Source: Pseudomonas sp. PSKL.D1 (GTDB lineage: Bacteria; Pseudomonadota; Gammaproteobacteria; Pseudomonadales; Pseudomonadaceae). Taken from it: a DNA stretch of 64,000 bases. The stretch covers positions 4,698,001-4,762,000 of the forward strand of contig NZ_CP118607.1 in NCBI RefSeq assembly GCF_028898945.1, in the 5' to 3' direction. The notes under the pieces are model-generated. The model worked only from the letters and a program-made list of their open reading frames with translations. It was not told the DNA's origin and searched no databases. The position numbers and the translations under genes are program-made. Positions 32,744 to 41,611 of this stretch are shown piece by piece; within the stretch, counting starts at the first letter, position 1; each line of letters opens with the position of its first letter.

Positions 32744-33256
32744 GTGAGTCAGTCCCGGTTCAACTCCGTCTTCCTCGTTCAGCGGCTTTCGTTGCTGCGC
32801 ACCCTGCAGCGCATGGTCGGCAACAGCAGCACCGCCGAGGATTTGCTGCAGGAAACCTACCTGCGGGTTTCCCGCGTCCTGGGCGAACGCCCCATCGAGC
32901 ATCTGGAACCCTTTGTATTCCAGACAGCCCGCAACCTGGCACTGGACCACCTGCGTACCCGCCGGGTGCAAGCGCGCATGCTGGTGGACGATGTGCCCGA
33001 TGAGGTGCTGCACAATGTTGCCGCACCGGTCAGCAGCAATGAGGATGCCGCCCACGCCGAGCAGTTGCTCAAGCACCTGAGCGTCAGCCTCAACCAACTT
33101 ACCGAGCGCCAGCAGCGCATTTTCATCCTCAGCCGCCTGCACGGCGCGAGCTACCTGGAAATCGCCGACCAGTTGAAGGTGTCTGCCAGCACGGTGCAAA
33201 AAGAGCTGAAACTGATCATGGCCATCTGCATGGGTGTGGCCGATCGCCTCAAGTGA
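32744..33256 (+). CDS. ECF sigma factor (FecI/HasI type)
   Basis: A 170-residue extracytoplasmic-function sigma factor. Region 2 (AEDLLQETYLRVSRV to FVFQTARNLALDHLRTRR) spans about 30-80 and region 4 (LNQLTERQQRIFILSRLHG, YLEIADQLKVSASTVQKELK) about 115-160. The start is GTG 32744; the family N-terminus begins there and upstream in-frame sequence contains the Fur box. With the adjacent FecR-like protein and receptor it forms a cell-surface signalling triad that should activate the receptor promoter when heme is bound. Confidence 0.88.
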   Translation: MSQSRFNSVFLVQRLSLLRTLQRMVGNSSTAEDLLQETYLRVSRVLGERPIEHLEPFVFQTARNLALDHLRTRRVQARMLVDDVPDEVLHNVAAPVSSNEDAAHAEQLLKHLSVSLNQLTERQQRIFILSRLHGASYLEIADQLKVSASTVQKELKLIMAICMGVADRLK

Positions 33257-33345
33257 GCCGACCGTTTGCCACCTGAATGCGCAAGGCCCTTGCCACGCCC
33301 AGGCTTAGCCTTGATCATTCAGAAAAATATCTGCAAGGACCCACC

Positions 33346-34308
33346 GTGACCGACAGCCCCGTCACCCGCCCGCCAGCCAACGGGCCCGACGCCCGCGCCC
33401 GTGCGATGGACGAGGCGCTGGGCTGGCTCGTGCGCTTGCAGTGCGCCAGCCAAGCGGACACCCAGGCCTTCGAGCAATGGTTAAGTGCGGCACCCGAAAA
33501 TGCCGAAGCCTATGTCGAAGCCGAGGCGCTGTGGAATGGCAGCTCTCTGCGGCAGGCCGCTACACAGATGCATCAGGTAAAACGCCGTTCGGTGCGGGGC
33601 CGCCTACGTACCCACTGGAAACCGCTGGCCACGGCTGCCGTGCTGCTGGTCGGGCTGTTCACTTTCGGCAACTTGCCGGTACGCCTGCAGGCAGACCACC
33701 TCACCGTGGTAGGCGAGCGCCAGCGCCTGCAACTGGATGACGGTGCCAAGGTGTTGCTCAACACCAACTCCGCCTTTGCCAGTGACCTGCAGGGTGGCCG
33801 GCAGGTGGCTCGGCTGCTGCAGGGTGAGGCGTACTTCGAGGTGCCCGGCGGCAACCAGCTGCCATTGGAGGTACAGGCTGGTCCGCTACGGGCGCAGGTG
33901 CGCGATACCGACTTTGCCGTGCGCTACCTCGATGGTGAGGCGCAGGTACGCGTGCAACGGGGTGACGTCGACCTGCAGGCCGCCAGCGACCAGCGCATCC
34001 GCCTGACCGCTGGCGACAGCATCAGCGTCGGGCCGCAAGGCTTTGGCCAACGCCAGCGGCCGGACATGCACAAGGACCTGGCGTGGGTCGATGGCCGCCT
34101 GGTCTTCGAAAACTGCCCGCTGAGCCAGGTGCTGGCTGAAGTGCGCCGCTACTACCCCGGCTGGATCATCAACCGCAACAGCGAGCTTGGCGACATGGCT
34201 GTCACCGGCAACTACCGCCTCGACCAACCGCTGGAAACCTTGCGCGCCCTGGCCCACATCACCTCAGCACAGCTGCATGAATACCCCGCCGTGGTCATTC
34301 TGAACTGA
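33346..34308 (+). CDS. FecR-like anti-sigma/sigma regulator
   Basis: A 320-residue inner-membrane regulator. A cytoplasmic N-terminal domain (DEALGWLVRLQCASQADTQA, about 25-45) binds sigma; a single membrane helix lies near 97-112 (PLATAAVLLVGLFTFGNL); the FecR periplasmic domain follows (LDDGAKVLLNTNSAF, ARLLQGEAYFEV) and ends in an STN-like region. The GTG at 33346 is chosen because AAGGA lies six bases upstream; an ATG 23 codons earlier lacks a site. Gene order sigma, anti-sigma, receptor is canonical. Confidence 0.88.
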   Translation: MTDSPVTRPPANGPDARARAMDEALGWLVRLQCASQADTQAFEQWLSAAPENAEAYVEAEALWNGSSLRQAATQMHQVKRRSVRGRLRTHWKPLATAAVLLVGLFTFGNLPVRLQADHLTVVGERQRLQLDDGAKVLLNTNSAFASDLQGGRQVARLLQGEAYFEVPGGNQLPLEVQAGPLRAQVRDTDFAVRYLDGEAQVRVQRGDVDLQAASDQRIRLTAGDSISVGPQGFGQRQRPDMHKDLAWVDGRLVFENCPLSQVLAEVRRYYPGWIINRNSELGDMAVTGNYRLDQPLETLRALAHITSAQLHEYPAVVILN

Positions 34309-34434
34309 CCTGAAAACTTTTTTTACGCGATCGCGACACCCCGCCCGTCTCGTTATAGCCAATGCAACTGATTCTTGTTTGAAAACAAGAACGGTCATCA
34401 CCTATAACAGTTCGCGCGTCAGGGAGCGCTTTCG

Positions 34435-37014
34435 ATGTCCACAACTCGCCCGTCCACCCTTCCCCGCCGAGCAGGGCAACTGTCCCTGCTGACTTTGGCC
34501 CTGCTGGCCAGTGGCGCTGTAAGCCTGCCAGCACTGGCCGCAGAGCCGGCCCAGGCCAGCAGCCCGCGTATGGGTGACTACCGTTTCAACATCGCCCAAC
34601 AGCCCCTGGTGGAAGCAATCAATGCATTCAGCCAAGTGACCGGCTGGCAGGTTGGCTTCAGTGCAGAAGTGGCCGAGGGCGTGGCGTCGCCCGGCGTACG
34701 CGGCTCGTTGCCGCCGGAAGCCGCACTCAAGCAAATGCTCCAGGGCACGGGCCTTGGCTACCGCAAGATCAGCAACGGCAACGTGGTGCTCGAGCGCCAG
34801 TCCGCCGGCAATGCCATTGCCCTGCAACAGATGACCGTCAGCGCCACCCGTAGCGCACAGGACGTGAGCCAGGTGCCCAGCACCGTCTCCGTGCAGACAC
34901 GCCAGGAACTGGACCGCCAGAACGTCAACAACATCAAGGACCTGGTGCGCTACGAACCTGGCGTATCGGTGGGCGGCGTTGGCCAGCGTAGCGGCCTGAA
35001 CGGCTACAACATTCGCGGCATCGACGGCGAGCGCATCCTGACCCAGGTCGACGGTGTATCGATCCCCGACAGCTTCTTCTACGGCCCGTATGCCCAAACC
35101 CAGCGCAACTATGTCGACCCTGAAATCGTCAAGCGCGTGGAAATCCTGCGCGGCCCGGCCTCGGTGCTGTACGGCAGCAACGCCATTGGCGGTGCGGTCA
35201 GCTACTTCACCCTCGACCCGGACGACATCATCAAGCCGGGCAAGGACGTGGGCGCCCGCCTGAAAACCGGTTACAGCTCCGCCGACGACAGCTGGCTGAC
35301 CTCCGCCACCGTGGCCGGCCGCCAGGGCGACTTCGACGGCCTGCTGCACCTGAGCCAGCGCAACGGCCACGAAACCGAATCGTACGGTGGCCATGGCGGC
35401 ACCGGCCTGTCGCGCACTGAAGCCAACCCGGAAGACGTGCGTACCACCAACGTGCTGGCCAAACTGGGCTGGAACTACGCCGACGACGCCCGCCTGGGTT
35501 TTACCTACGAGCGCTACAAGGATGACCGCGACCAGAACATCCTCAGCGCCGTAGGCGGCCCGTTCACCAACGGCACCGGCCTTGGCATGTACCGCAGCCG
35601 TACCGGCAACGATACCGTGACCCGCGAGCGCTTCGGCATCAACCACGAGTTCGGCCTGGATTCGGTTGTCGCCGACCACATCAAGTGGAGCCTGAACTAC
35701 CAGATCGCCAAGACCGACCAGGAAACCGAGGAAGTCTACTTCCCGTTCAGCCGCACCGTGCTGCGTACGCGTGACACCACCTACAAAGACCGCCAATGGG
35801 TCTTCGATGCCCAACTTGACAAAGCCTTCAGCATTGGCGAAACCGACCACCTGCTGACCTACGGCACCACCCTCAAGCACGAGAAGGTCACCGGTTCGCG
35901 CAGCGGCACCGGCACCTGCCTGGCGGTAGGCGGCACCTGCCGCGCCATCGGCCAGGTCAGCACCACCGACGCCCAGGCACTGGTCAGCGACTTCCCGGAC
36001 CCGACCGTCAACACCTACAGCCTGTTCGTGCAGGATGAAATCCGCTGGAACAACTGGACTTTCCTGCCAGGGGCTCGCTACGACTACACCCGCATGGAGC
36101 CCAAGTTCACCGAGGAATTCCTGCGCGGCATCCAGGGCTCGGGCACGGCACCAGGCAGCCTCGACGACTCGGACAAGAAGTGGCACCGCGTATCGCCGAA
36201 ACTCGGCGTAACCTATGCCTTCAACGACAACTACACGTGGTACGGCCAATACGCGGAAGGCTTCCGCACACCGACCGCGAAGTCGATGTACGGCCGCTTC
36301 GAGAACCAGGCTGAAGGCTACGTGGTGCAAGGCAACCCCGGTCTTGAGCCCGAGAAGAGCAAGAGCTACGAAACCGGCCTGCGCGGCAACTTCGAGGCGG
36401 GCAACTTCAGCGCGGCGGTGTTCTACAACAAGTACCGCGACTTCATCGACGAAGACGCCGTGCAGTCGGCCAACCTCGAGACCACCTTCCAGGCCAACAA
36501 CATCAAGCACGCCACCATCAAGGGTGCCGAGGTCAAAGGCCGCCTGAACCTTGACCACTTCGGTGCACCAGAAGGGCTGTACACCCAGGGCTCGATTGCC
36601 TATGCCAATGGCCGCAACGATGACAACGGCCAACCGCTGAACAGCGTCAACCCGCTGACCGGCGTGTTCGGCCTGGGTTACGAGCAGCCGAACTACGGCG
36701 GCCTGCTGAGCTGGACGCTGGTCAAACGCAAGACCCGCGTCGACGACACCACCTTCTTTGCGCCAGACGGCCAGAGCTCGCAGTTCCGCACCCCGGGCTA
36801 CGGCGTGCTGGACCTGACCGGTTTCTACAAGGTGACCGACGACGTGACCATCAATGCCGGCCTGTACAACCTGACCGACAAGAAGTACTGGCAGTGGGAT
36901 GACGTGCGTGGCTATGACGGCCAGGGCGAAGCGGGTGTGACCCAGCCGGCCAACCTCGACCGCCTGACCATGCCGGGGCGCAATTTCGGTATCAATGTGG
37001 TTTGGGATATCTGA
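34435..37014 (+). CDS. TonB-dependent heme receptor with signalling domain
   Basis: An 859-residue outer-membrane receptor. A long signal peptide ends near residue 33 (LPALAAEP); an STN signalling domain follows (YRFNIAQQPLVEAINAFSQV, about 43-120) and contacts the FecR-like protein. The plug starts at QQMTVSATRSAQDVSQVPS with plug motif VEILRGPASVLYGSNAIGGA, and the barrel ends in an aromatic FGINVVWDI. FRTP near 608 and NPGLEPEKS near 632 correspond to the FRAP and NPNL boxes of heme receptors. Together with the downstream heme oxygenase this makes heme or hemophore-heme the likely ligand. Confidence 0.88.
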   Translation: MSTTRPSTLPRRAGQLSLLTLALLASGAVSLPALAAEPAQASSPRMGDYRFNIAQQPLVEAINAFSQVTGWQVGFSAEVAEGVASPGVRGSLPPEAALKQMLQGTGLGYRKISNGNVVLERQSAGNAIALQQMTVSATRSAQDVSQVPSTVSVQTRQELDRQNVNNIKDLVRYEPGVSVGGVGQRSGLNGYNIRGIDGERILTQVDGVSIPDSFFYGPYAQTQRNYVDPEIVKRVEILRGPASVLYGSNAIGGAVSYFTLDPDDIIKPGKDVGARLKTGYSSADDSWLTSATVAGRQGDFDGLLHLSQRNGHETESYGGHGGTGLSRTEANPEDVRTTNVLAKLGWNYADDARLGFTYERYKDDRDQNILSAVGGPFTNGTGLGMYRSRTGNDTVTRERFGINHEFGLDSVVADHIKWSLNYQIAKTDQETEEVYFPFSRTVLRTRDTTYKDRQWVFDAQLDKAFSIGETDHLLTYGTTLKHEKVTGSRSGTGTCLAVGGTCRAIGQVSTTDAQALVSDFPDPTVNTYSLFVQDEIRWNNWTFLPGARYDYTRMEPKFTEEFLRGIQGSGTAPGSLDDSDKKWHRVSPKLGVTYAFNDNYTWYGQYAEGFRTPTAKSMYGRFENQAEGYVVQGNPGLEPEKSKSYETGLRGNFEAGNFSAAVFYNKYRDFIDEDAVQSANLETTFQANNIKHATIKGAEVKGRLNLDHFGAPEGLYTQGSIAYANGRNDDNGQPLNSVNPLTGVFGLGYEQPNYGGLLSWTLVKRKTRVDDTTFFAPDGQSSQFRTPGYGVLDLTGFYKVTDDVTINAGLYNLTDKKYWQWDDVRGYDGQGEAGVTQPANLDRLTMPGRNFGINVVWDI

Positions 37015-37031
37015 GAGTTGTAGCGCCTGTG

Positions 37032-37146
37032 AGATAGAGCGCCGCTCGCGCGGCGCATCGCGGATAAATCCGCTCCTACAACTGCCTGACGCATGCCTGT
37101 AGGAGCGGATTCATCCGCGATGCGCCGCACGAGCGGCGCTCTATCT
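37032..37146. repeat. REP pair (inverted), copy 2
   Basis: Two inverted GCGGAT(A/T)(A/C)ATCCGCTCCTAC-type cores inside an outer AGATAGAGCGCCGCTCG repeat, between the receptor and heme oxygenase genes. Total length about 115 bases. Confidence 0.8.
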
Positions 37147-37250
37147 TCCAGCCACCACCGCACCAAAGCCAAAAAACCCAGTTTTTTTACTGTCCTCCCC
37201 CCGCTGTTTCGTCTTGTCACTAGACGCCCTCATTTCCCAAGGACACCCCC

Positions 37251-37844
37251 ATGACCGACCGCCCTGCCCTGCGCTCGCAGCGCCTGAACCAGGTAACCCA
37301 CGCCCCGCATACCGAGCTGGACGCCCTGGTCAAATCCCACGCGCCGTTCGACAGCCGTGAAAGCTTCGCCCGCTTCGTGGTTGCCCAATACCTGTTCCAG
37401 TCCGAACTGCAGGCCCTGTACAACGACCCGCAACTGATCGCCATCGTCCCGGACCTGGCCGAACGCTGCCGCGCAGAACAAGCGCGCCTGGACCTCGGCG
37501 ACCTGAACACCGAAGTGCCGGCCGCCGTCCCCGGCGCTCTGCAAAACCCTGGCCTGGGTGAAGCATTGGGCTGGATCTTCGTCTCCGAAGGCTCCAAACT
37601 GGGCGCTGCGTTTCTGATCAAGCGTGCCGTTGCCCTTGAGCTGTCCGACAGCTTCGGTGCCCGCCACCTGGGCGAGCCGGCCGGTGGCCGCGCCGAAGGC
37701 TGGAAGCAATTCACTCGCATTCTGGATGGCCTGGAACTGTCGCCCGAAGAAGACGCCGCAGCCGAACGTGGTGCAGTGGCCGCCTTCGAGCGCTTCACCG
37801 AGCTGCTCAAACATGCCTATGCCACAGACGCCGCATTGGCCTGA
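37251..37844 (+). CDS. hemO: Heme oxygenase (HemO/PigA type)
   Basis: A 197-residue cytosolic heme oxygenase that opens heme to biliverdin, CO and iron. It resembles bacterial HemO/PigA: the proximal His is probably His20 (VTHAPHTELDALV), the distal-helix motif GWIFVSEGSKLGAAFLIKRA is near 106-125 and FGARHLGEPAGGRAEGWKQF near 135-154. Placement after the heme receptor completes an uptake-and-degradation pathway. ATG 37251 follows AAGGA. Confidence 0.9.
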   Translation: MTDRPALRSQRLNQVTHAPHTELDALVKSHAPFDSRESFARFVVAQYLFQSELQALYNDPQLIAIVPDLAERCRAEQARLDLGDLNTEVPAAVPGALQNPGLGEALGWIFVSEGSKLGAAFLIKRAVALELSDSFGARHLGEPAGGRAEGWKQFTRILDGLELSPEEDAAAERGAVAAFERFTELLKHAYATDAALA

Positions 37845-37898
37845 TACGCATCAACCGGCCGCCTCTGGGGTGGCCGGACCGTTTTTCGCAGTGAGACC

Positions 37899-38312
37899 AT
37901 GACCCAACCAGCCCGCTCCAAACTGTCGCGCCTGCTGTACGGCATCCTGGCTTATGTAAGCCTGGGGATCGGGTTGGTGGCCATCGTCATCCCGGGCCTG
38001 CCCACTACTGAGTTCATCCTGCTGGCTGCGTGGGCAGCCACACGCAGTTCGCCGCGCTTGTCGGCATGGCTGGAGAACCACCGGTTGTTCGGGCCGATTC
38101 TGTACAACTGGCGCAATGGCAAGGTGATCAAAAGACGGGCCAAGGTCAGCGCCACCGTCAGCATGCTGTTGTGTGCAGGGCTGATGCTGACCTTTCTGGA
38201 GCACCATTGGCCGGTGTTCCTGGCTATAACCGGCATGGCCATGGGCAACCTCTGGATCTGGTCACGACCTGAGCAGGCCGTGCCAACCCCGTCACAAGCT
38301 CAGCAGCCCTGA
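37899..38312 (+). CDS. DUF454 (YbaN-like) inner-membrane protein
   Basis: A 137-residue protein with two to three membrane helices (about 12-45 and 85-120) and the DUF454 pattern VAIVIPGLPTTEFILLAAWA followed by a conserved basic loop (LENHRLFGPILYNWRNGKVI). Function of the family is unknown. It sits 54 bases after hemO on the same strand and probably shares its transcript. Its stop codon overlaps the convergent amino-acid permease gene by 21 bases. Confidence 0.85.
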   Translation: MTQPARSKLSRLLYGILAYVSLGIGLVAIVIPGLPTTEFILLAAWAATRSSPRLSAWLENHRLFGPILYNWRNGKVIKRRAKVSATVSMLLCAGLMLTFLEHHWPVFLAITGMAMGNLWIWSRPEQAVPTPSQAQQP

Positions 38313-39719
38313 GTAAAGCGAATATGCAGCCAAGCCCGCCCCCACCAGCACAGCTGCGAAAATCAGCTTTTCCCAGGTGGTGAACAATGCCTGCCCCTGT
38401 TCACGCTTGGCGCGAGCGAACAGGATGACGCCCGGTGCGTAAAGCAATGCCGACAACAACAGGTACTTGAGCCCGCCGGCGTACAACAGCCAAACCGCGT
38501 ACACCAGCGCAACCGCCGCCACCAGCATGTCCTTGCGCCGCAGTGCAGCCTGGGCAGCATACGTGTCACCACGCACGGTCAGCAGCAAGGCGTAAGCAGC
38601 CGACCACAGGTACGGCACCAGAATCATCGAAGAAGCCAGGTAAATCAGGCTGGTGTAGGTGCCTGCCGAAAACAGCGTGATCAGCAAGAACCCCTGAATC
38701 ATGCAGTTGGTCAGCCACAAGGCATTGGCCGGCACATGGTTGGCGTTTTCCCTGGCCAGAAAGCGCGGCATGGTTTTGTCCCGCGCCGTGGCGTACAGAA
38801 TTTCGGCGCACAGCAACGCCCACGAAAGCAGCGCCCCCAGCAGCGAAACGGCCAGGCCGATACTGATCAGCAACGCCCCCCACGGGCCGACGATATGCTC
38901 CAGCACCGACGCCAGTGACGGGTTTTGCAGCCCTGCCAGTTCAGGTTGGGTCATTACGCCCAGCGACAGCACGTTGACCAGCACCAGCAGCGCCAGCACC
39001 CCGAGAAAACCGATGACCGTGGCCTTACCCACGTCAGAACGGTTCTGCGCCCGCCCCGAGTAAACGCTGGCACCTTCGATACCGATGAACACGAACACCG
39101 TGACCAGCATCATGTTGCGCACTTGATCCAGCACACTGCCGAATTGCGGGTTGCTCAGCCCCCAGATATCCCGGGTGAAAATATCCGCGCGAAACGCAAC
39201 CGCCGCGATGACGATGAAAATCACCAGCGGCACGATTTTCGCCACGGTGGTTACCTGGTTGATGAAGGCGGCTTCCTTGATGCCCCTCAGCACCAAAAAG
39301 TGCACCGACCAGAGCAGCACAGAAGCGCAGCCGATGGCGATGGGGGTATTGCCCTCGCCAAACACCGGGAAATAGAAGCCAAGGGTGCTGAACAACAGCA
39401 CGAAGTATCCGACGTTGCCCAGCCAGGCGCTGATCCAGTAACCCCAGGCCGAAGAAAAGCCCATGTAGTCGCCGAAGCCCGCCTTGGCGTAGGCGTATAC
39501 CCCCGAATCCAGCTCGGGTTTGCGGTTGGCCAGGGTCTGGAACACAAATGCCAGCGCCAGCATGCCCACGGCGGTGATGCCCCAACCGATCAACACAGCC
39601 CCCACGTCTGCACGCGCGGCCATGTTCTGCGGCAACGAGAAAATGCCGCCACCAATCATCGAGCCGACCACCAGTGCGATCAGCGCGCCAAGGCGCAGCT
39701 TCTGTCCCGGTTCGCTCAT
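38292..39719 (-). CDS. arcD: ArcD-type basic amino-acid antiporter (paralogue)
   Basis: A 475-residue APC-superfamily transporter with about twelve or thirteen helices, closely related along its whole length to the ArcD encoded divergently at 40.2 kb (same length, same motif VVGSMIGGGIFSLPQNMA near 17). It should exchange arginine and ornithine or a related pair. ATG 39719 has GGGAGG eight bases upstream. Differences cluster in helix interiors and the loop near residue 175-190, so a different substrate preference is possible. A perfect 10-bp inverted repeat lies 52 bases upstream. Confidence 0.85.
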   Translation of the reverse strand: MSEPGQKLRLGALIALVVGSMIGGGIFSLPQNMAARADVGAVLIGWGITAVGMLALAFVFQTLANRKPELDSGVYAYAKAGFGDYMGFSSAWGYWISAWLGNVGYFVLLFSTLGFYFPVFGEGNTPIAIGCASVLLWSVHFLVLRGIKEAAFINQVTTVAKIVPLVIFIVIAAVAFRADIFTRDIWGLSNPQFGSVLDQVRNMMLVTVFVFIGIEGASVYSGRAQNRSDVGKATVIGFLGVLALLVLVNVLSLGVMTQPELAGLQNPSLASVLEHIVGPWGALLISIGLAVSLLGALLSWALLCAEILYATARDKTMPRFLARENANHVPANALWLTNCMIQGFLLITLFSAGTYTSLIYLASSMILVPYLWSAAYALLLTVRGDTYAAQAALRRKDMLVAAVALVYAVWLLYAGGLKYLLLSALLYAPGVILFARAKREQGQALFTTWEKLIFAAVLVGAGLAAYSLYSGLLSL

Positions 39720-39770
39720 GGGCCTCCCTTTTTTCACCCGCTGTCATTCGATTGAAACAGCCACATCGGT

Positions 39771-39794
39771 CATATAAGTACAGTTACTTATATG
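39771..39794. promoter_or_regulatory. Perfect palindromic operator candidate
   Basis: CATATAAGTA-CAGT-TACTTATATG: 10-bp perfect arms and 4-base spacer, 52 bases upstream of the minus-strand arcD paralogue. The shape suits a dimeric regulator; I cannot assign one. Confidence 0.55.
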
Positions 39795-40071
39795 AGGTAA
39801 GCCAATAAACCTATAGCACTAATAACTGCTTTGTCTATAGGCCACCACCTAACAAAATTACCAGTTGAAAGCCGTTCAGAAAAGATTCTAATAAAACTGA
39901 AAATTCTTATGGAAAATTTGCGAAAGCGGCAAAAGCAGCTAGCTTCTTAGATCGCAGGCTAAACAGAGCGTTTGCTCTAGATGTACACGGAGGTGCCAGC
40001 GCAGAAGGCCTGCAGCCCAGTTGTCGGCACTCTCCAGGAGTTACGTGAAGGCCTTTTCCCACTTCACGTCA

Positions 40072-40099
40072 CCATGAACTGACCTAAGTCAGTTCATGG
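40072..40099. promoter_or_regulatory. Strong hairpin in arcD leader
   Basis: CCATGAACTGAC-CTAA-GTCAGTTCATGG: 12-bp perfect arms with a 4-base loop, ending 53 bases before arcD. No T-run follows directly. It could be an mRNA 5' hairpin or a regulator site. Confidence 0.55.
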
Positions 40100-40152
40100 C
40101 CAAGGCGATAGTTTTAATCTGTCGTCAACTTTCTCCTGGCAGGAGTTGTTAA

Positions 40153-41580
40153 ATGTCTGATTCAACCGGAAAACTTAAACTTGGCGCGTTAGTTGCGCTT
40201 GTGGTCGGCTCGATGATCGGTGGCGGGATCTTCTCGTTACCGCAAAACATGGCCGCCAGCGCCGGGGTCGGCGCAGTGCTGATCGGCTGGGCTATTACCG
40301 CAGTCGGGATGCTGACCCTGGCCTTCGTGTTCCAAACGCTGGCCAACCGCAAACCCGACCTGGACGGCGGTGTGTATGCCTACGCCAAGGCGGGCTTTGG
40401 CGATTACATGGGCTTCTCTTCCGCCTGGGGCTACTGGATCAGTGCCTGGCTGGGCAACGTCGGTTACTTCGTCTTGCTGTTCAGTACGCTGGGCTACTTC
40501 TTCCCGATCTTTGGCGAGGGCAACACGCCAGCAGCCATCATCGGAGCTTCGATCCTGCTGTGGGCAGTGCACTTCCTGGTGCTGCGCGGCATCAAGGAAG
40601 CGGCGTTCATCAACCTGGTCACCACCGTGGCCAAGGTCGTGCCGCTGGTGCTGTTTGCCCTGATCTGCCTGTTCGCCTTCCGCCTCGACATCTTCACCGC
40701 TGACATATGGGCCACCGGCACACCCGAACTGGGCAGTGTGATGAACCAGGTACGCAACATGATGCTGGTCACCGTGTGGGTGTTCATTGGCATCGAGGGC
40801 GCAAGCATCTTCTCGTCCCGGGCGGAAAAACGCTCCGACGTGGGCAAGGCCACGGTCATTGGTTTCATCACCGTGCTGCTGTTCCTGGTGCTGGTCAATG
40901 TGCTGTCGCTTGGCGTAATGACTCAACCTGAACTGGCCAAGCTGCAGAACCCTTCAATGGCCGCTGTACTTGAACATGTGGTCGGCCACTGGGGCGCGGT
41001 GCTGATCAGCGTAGGCCTGATCATCTCGCTGCTGGGTGCCCTGCTGTCCTGGGTACTGTTGTGCGCCGAGATCATGTTCGCCGCCGCCAAAGACCACACC
41101 ATGCCGGAGTTCCTGCGCCGCGAAAACGCCAATCAGGTACCGGCCAATGCCCTGTGGCTGACCAACGCCATGGTGCAGATCTTCCTGGTGATCACCCTGT
41201 TCTCCAGCAGCACCTACCTGTCGCTGATCTATCTGGCAACCTCGATGATCCTGGTGCCTTACCTGTGGTCGGCGGGCTATGGCTTCCTGCTGGCATGGCG
41301 CGGTGAAACCTACGAGCAAGCTGCCGCAGAGCGCAGCAAAGACTTGCTGATTGGTGGCATCGCCTTGATCTACGCCATTTGGCTGTTGTACGCCGGCGGC
41401 GTGAAATACCTGCTGCTTTCCGCCCTGCTGTATGCCCCGGGCGTGATCCTGTTTGCCAAGGCCAAGCACGAGATTGGCCAACCCATCTTTACCAACGTGG
41501 AAAAACTGATCTTCGCAGCCGTGGTCATCGGCGCCATCGTGGCGGCCTATGGACTGTACGACGGCTTCCTGACCCTGTGA
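40153..41580 (+). CDS. arcD: Arginine/ornithine antiporter
   Basis: A 475-residue APC-superfamily inner-membrane transporter with about twelve or thirteen helices and the N-terminal VVGSMIGGGIFSLPQNMAAS signature. It brings arginine in and exports ornithine without net energy cost, feeding the arginine deiminase pathway. It heads arcD-arcA-arcB-arcC, in the pseudomonad gene order, with AGGAG 7-8 bases before ATG 40153. Confidence 0.95.
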   Translation: MSDSTGKLKLGALVALVVGSMIGGGIFSLPQNMAASAGVGAVLIGWAITAVGMLTLAFVFQTLANRKPDLDGGVYAYAKAGFGDYMGFSSAWGYWISAWLGNVGYFVLLFSTLGYFFPIFGEGNTPAAIIGASILLWAVHFLVLRGIKEAAFINLVTTVAKVVPLVLFALICLFAFRLDIFTADIWATGTPELGSVMNQVRNMMLVTVWVFIGIEGASIFSSRAEKRSDVGKATVIGFITVLLFLVLVNVLSLGVMTQPELAKLQNPSMAAVLEHVVGHWGAVLISVGLIISLLGALLSWVLLCAEIMFAAAKDHTMPEFLRRENANQVPANALWLTNAMVQIFLVITLFSSSTYLSLIYLATSMILVPYLWSAGYGFLLAWRGETYEQAAAERSKDLLIGGIALIYAIWLLYAGGVKYLLLSALLYAPGVILFAKAKHEIGQPIFTNVEKLIFAAVVIGAIVAAYGLYDGFLTL

Positions 41581-41611
41581 CCACGGCTACGCACTAATGG
41601 AGGATTGAACC

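Larger units (their letters stand above)
39720..40152. other. 433-base arcD-arcD divergent regulatory interval
   Basis: AT-rich and gene-free. It holds a perfect 10-bp inverted repeat (39771-39794), a CCTATAG/CTATAGG pair (39810-39841), a small AGAGC-GTTT-GCTCT hairpin near 39965, and a strong hairpin (40072-40099) in the likely arcD leader. No good ANR box (TTGAT-N4-ATCAA) was found by eye. Confidence 0.6.

Noticed and set aside
34402..36633. 743-codon ORF opposite the heme receptor
   Set aside because: Shadow frame of the receptor gene with Val/Ala/His-rich low-information sequence.
39720..40152. ANR (anaerobic regulator) box before arcD
   Set aside because: Expected from P. aeruginosa, but I found no TTGAT-N4-ATCAA-like sequence by eye.
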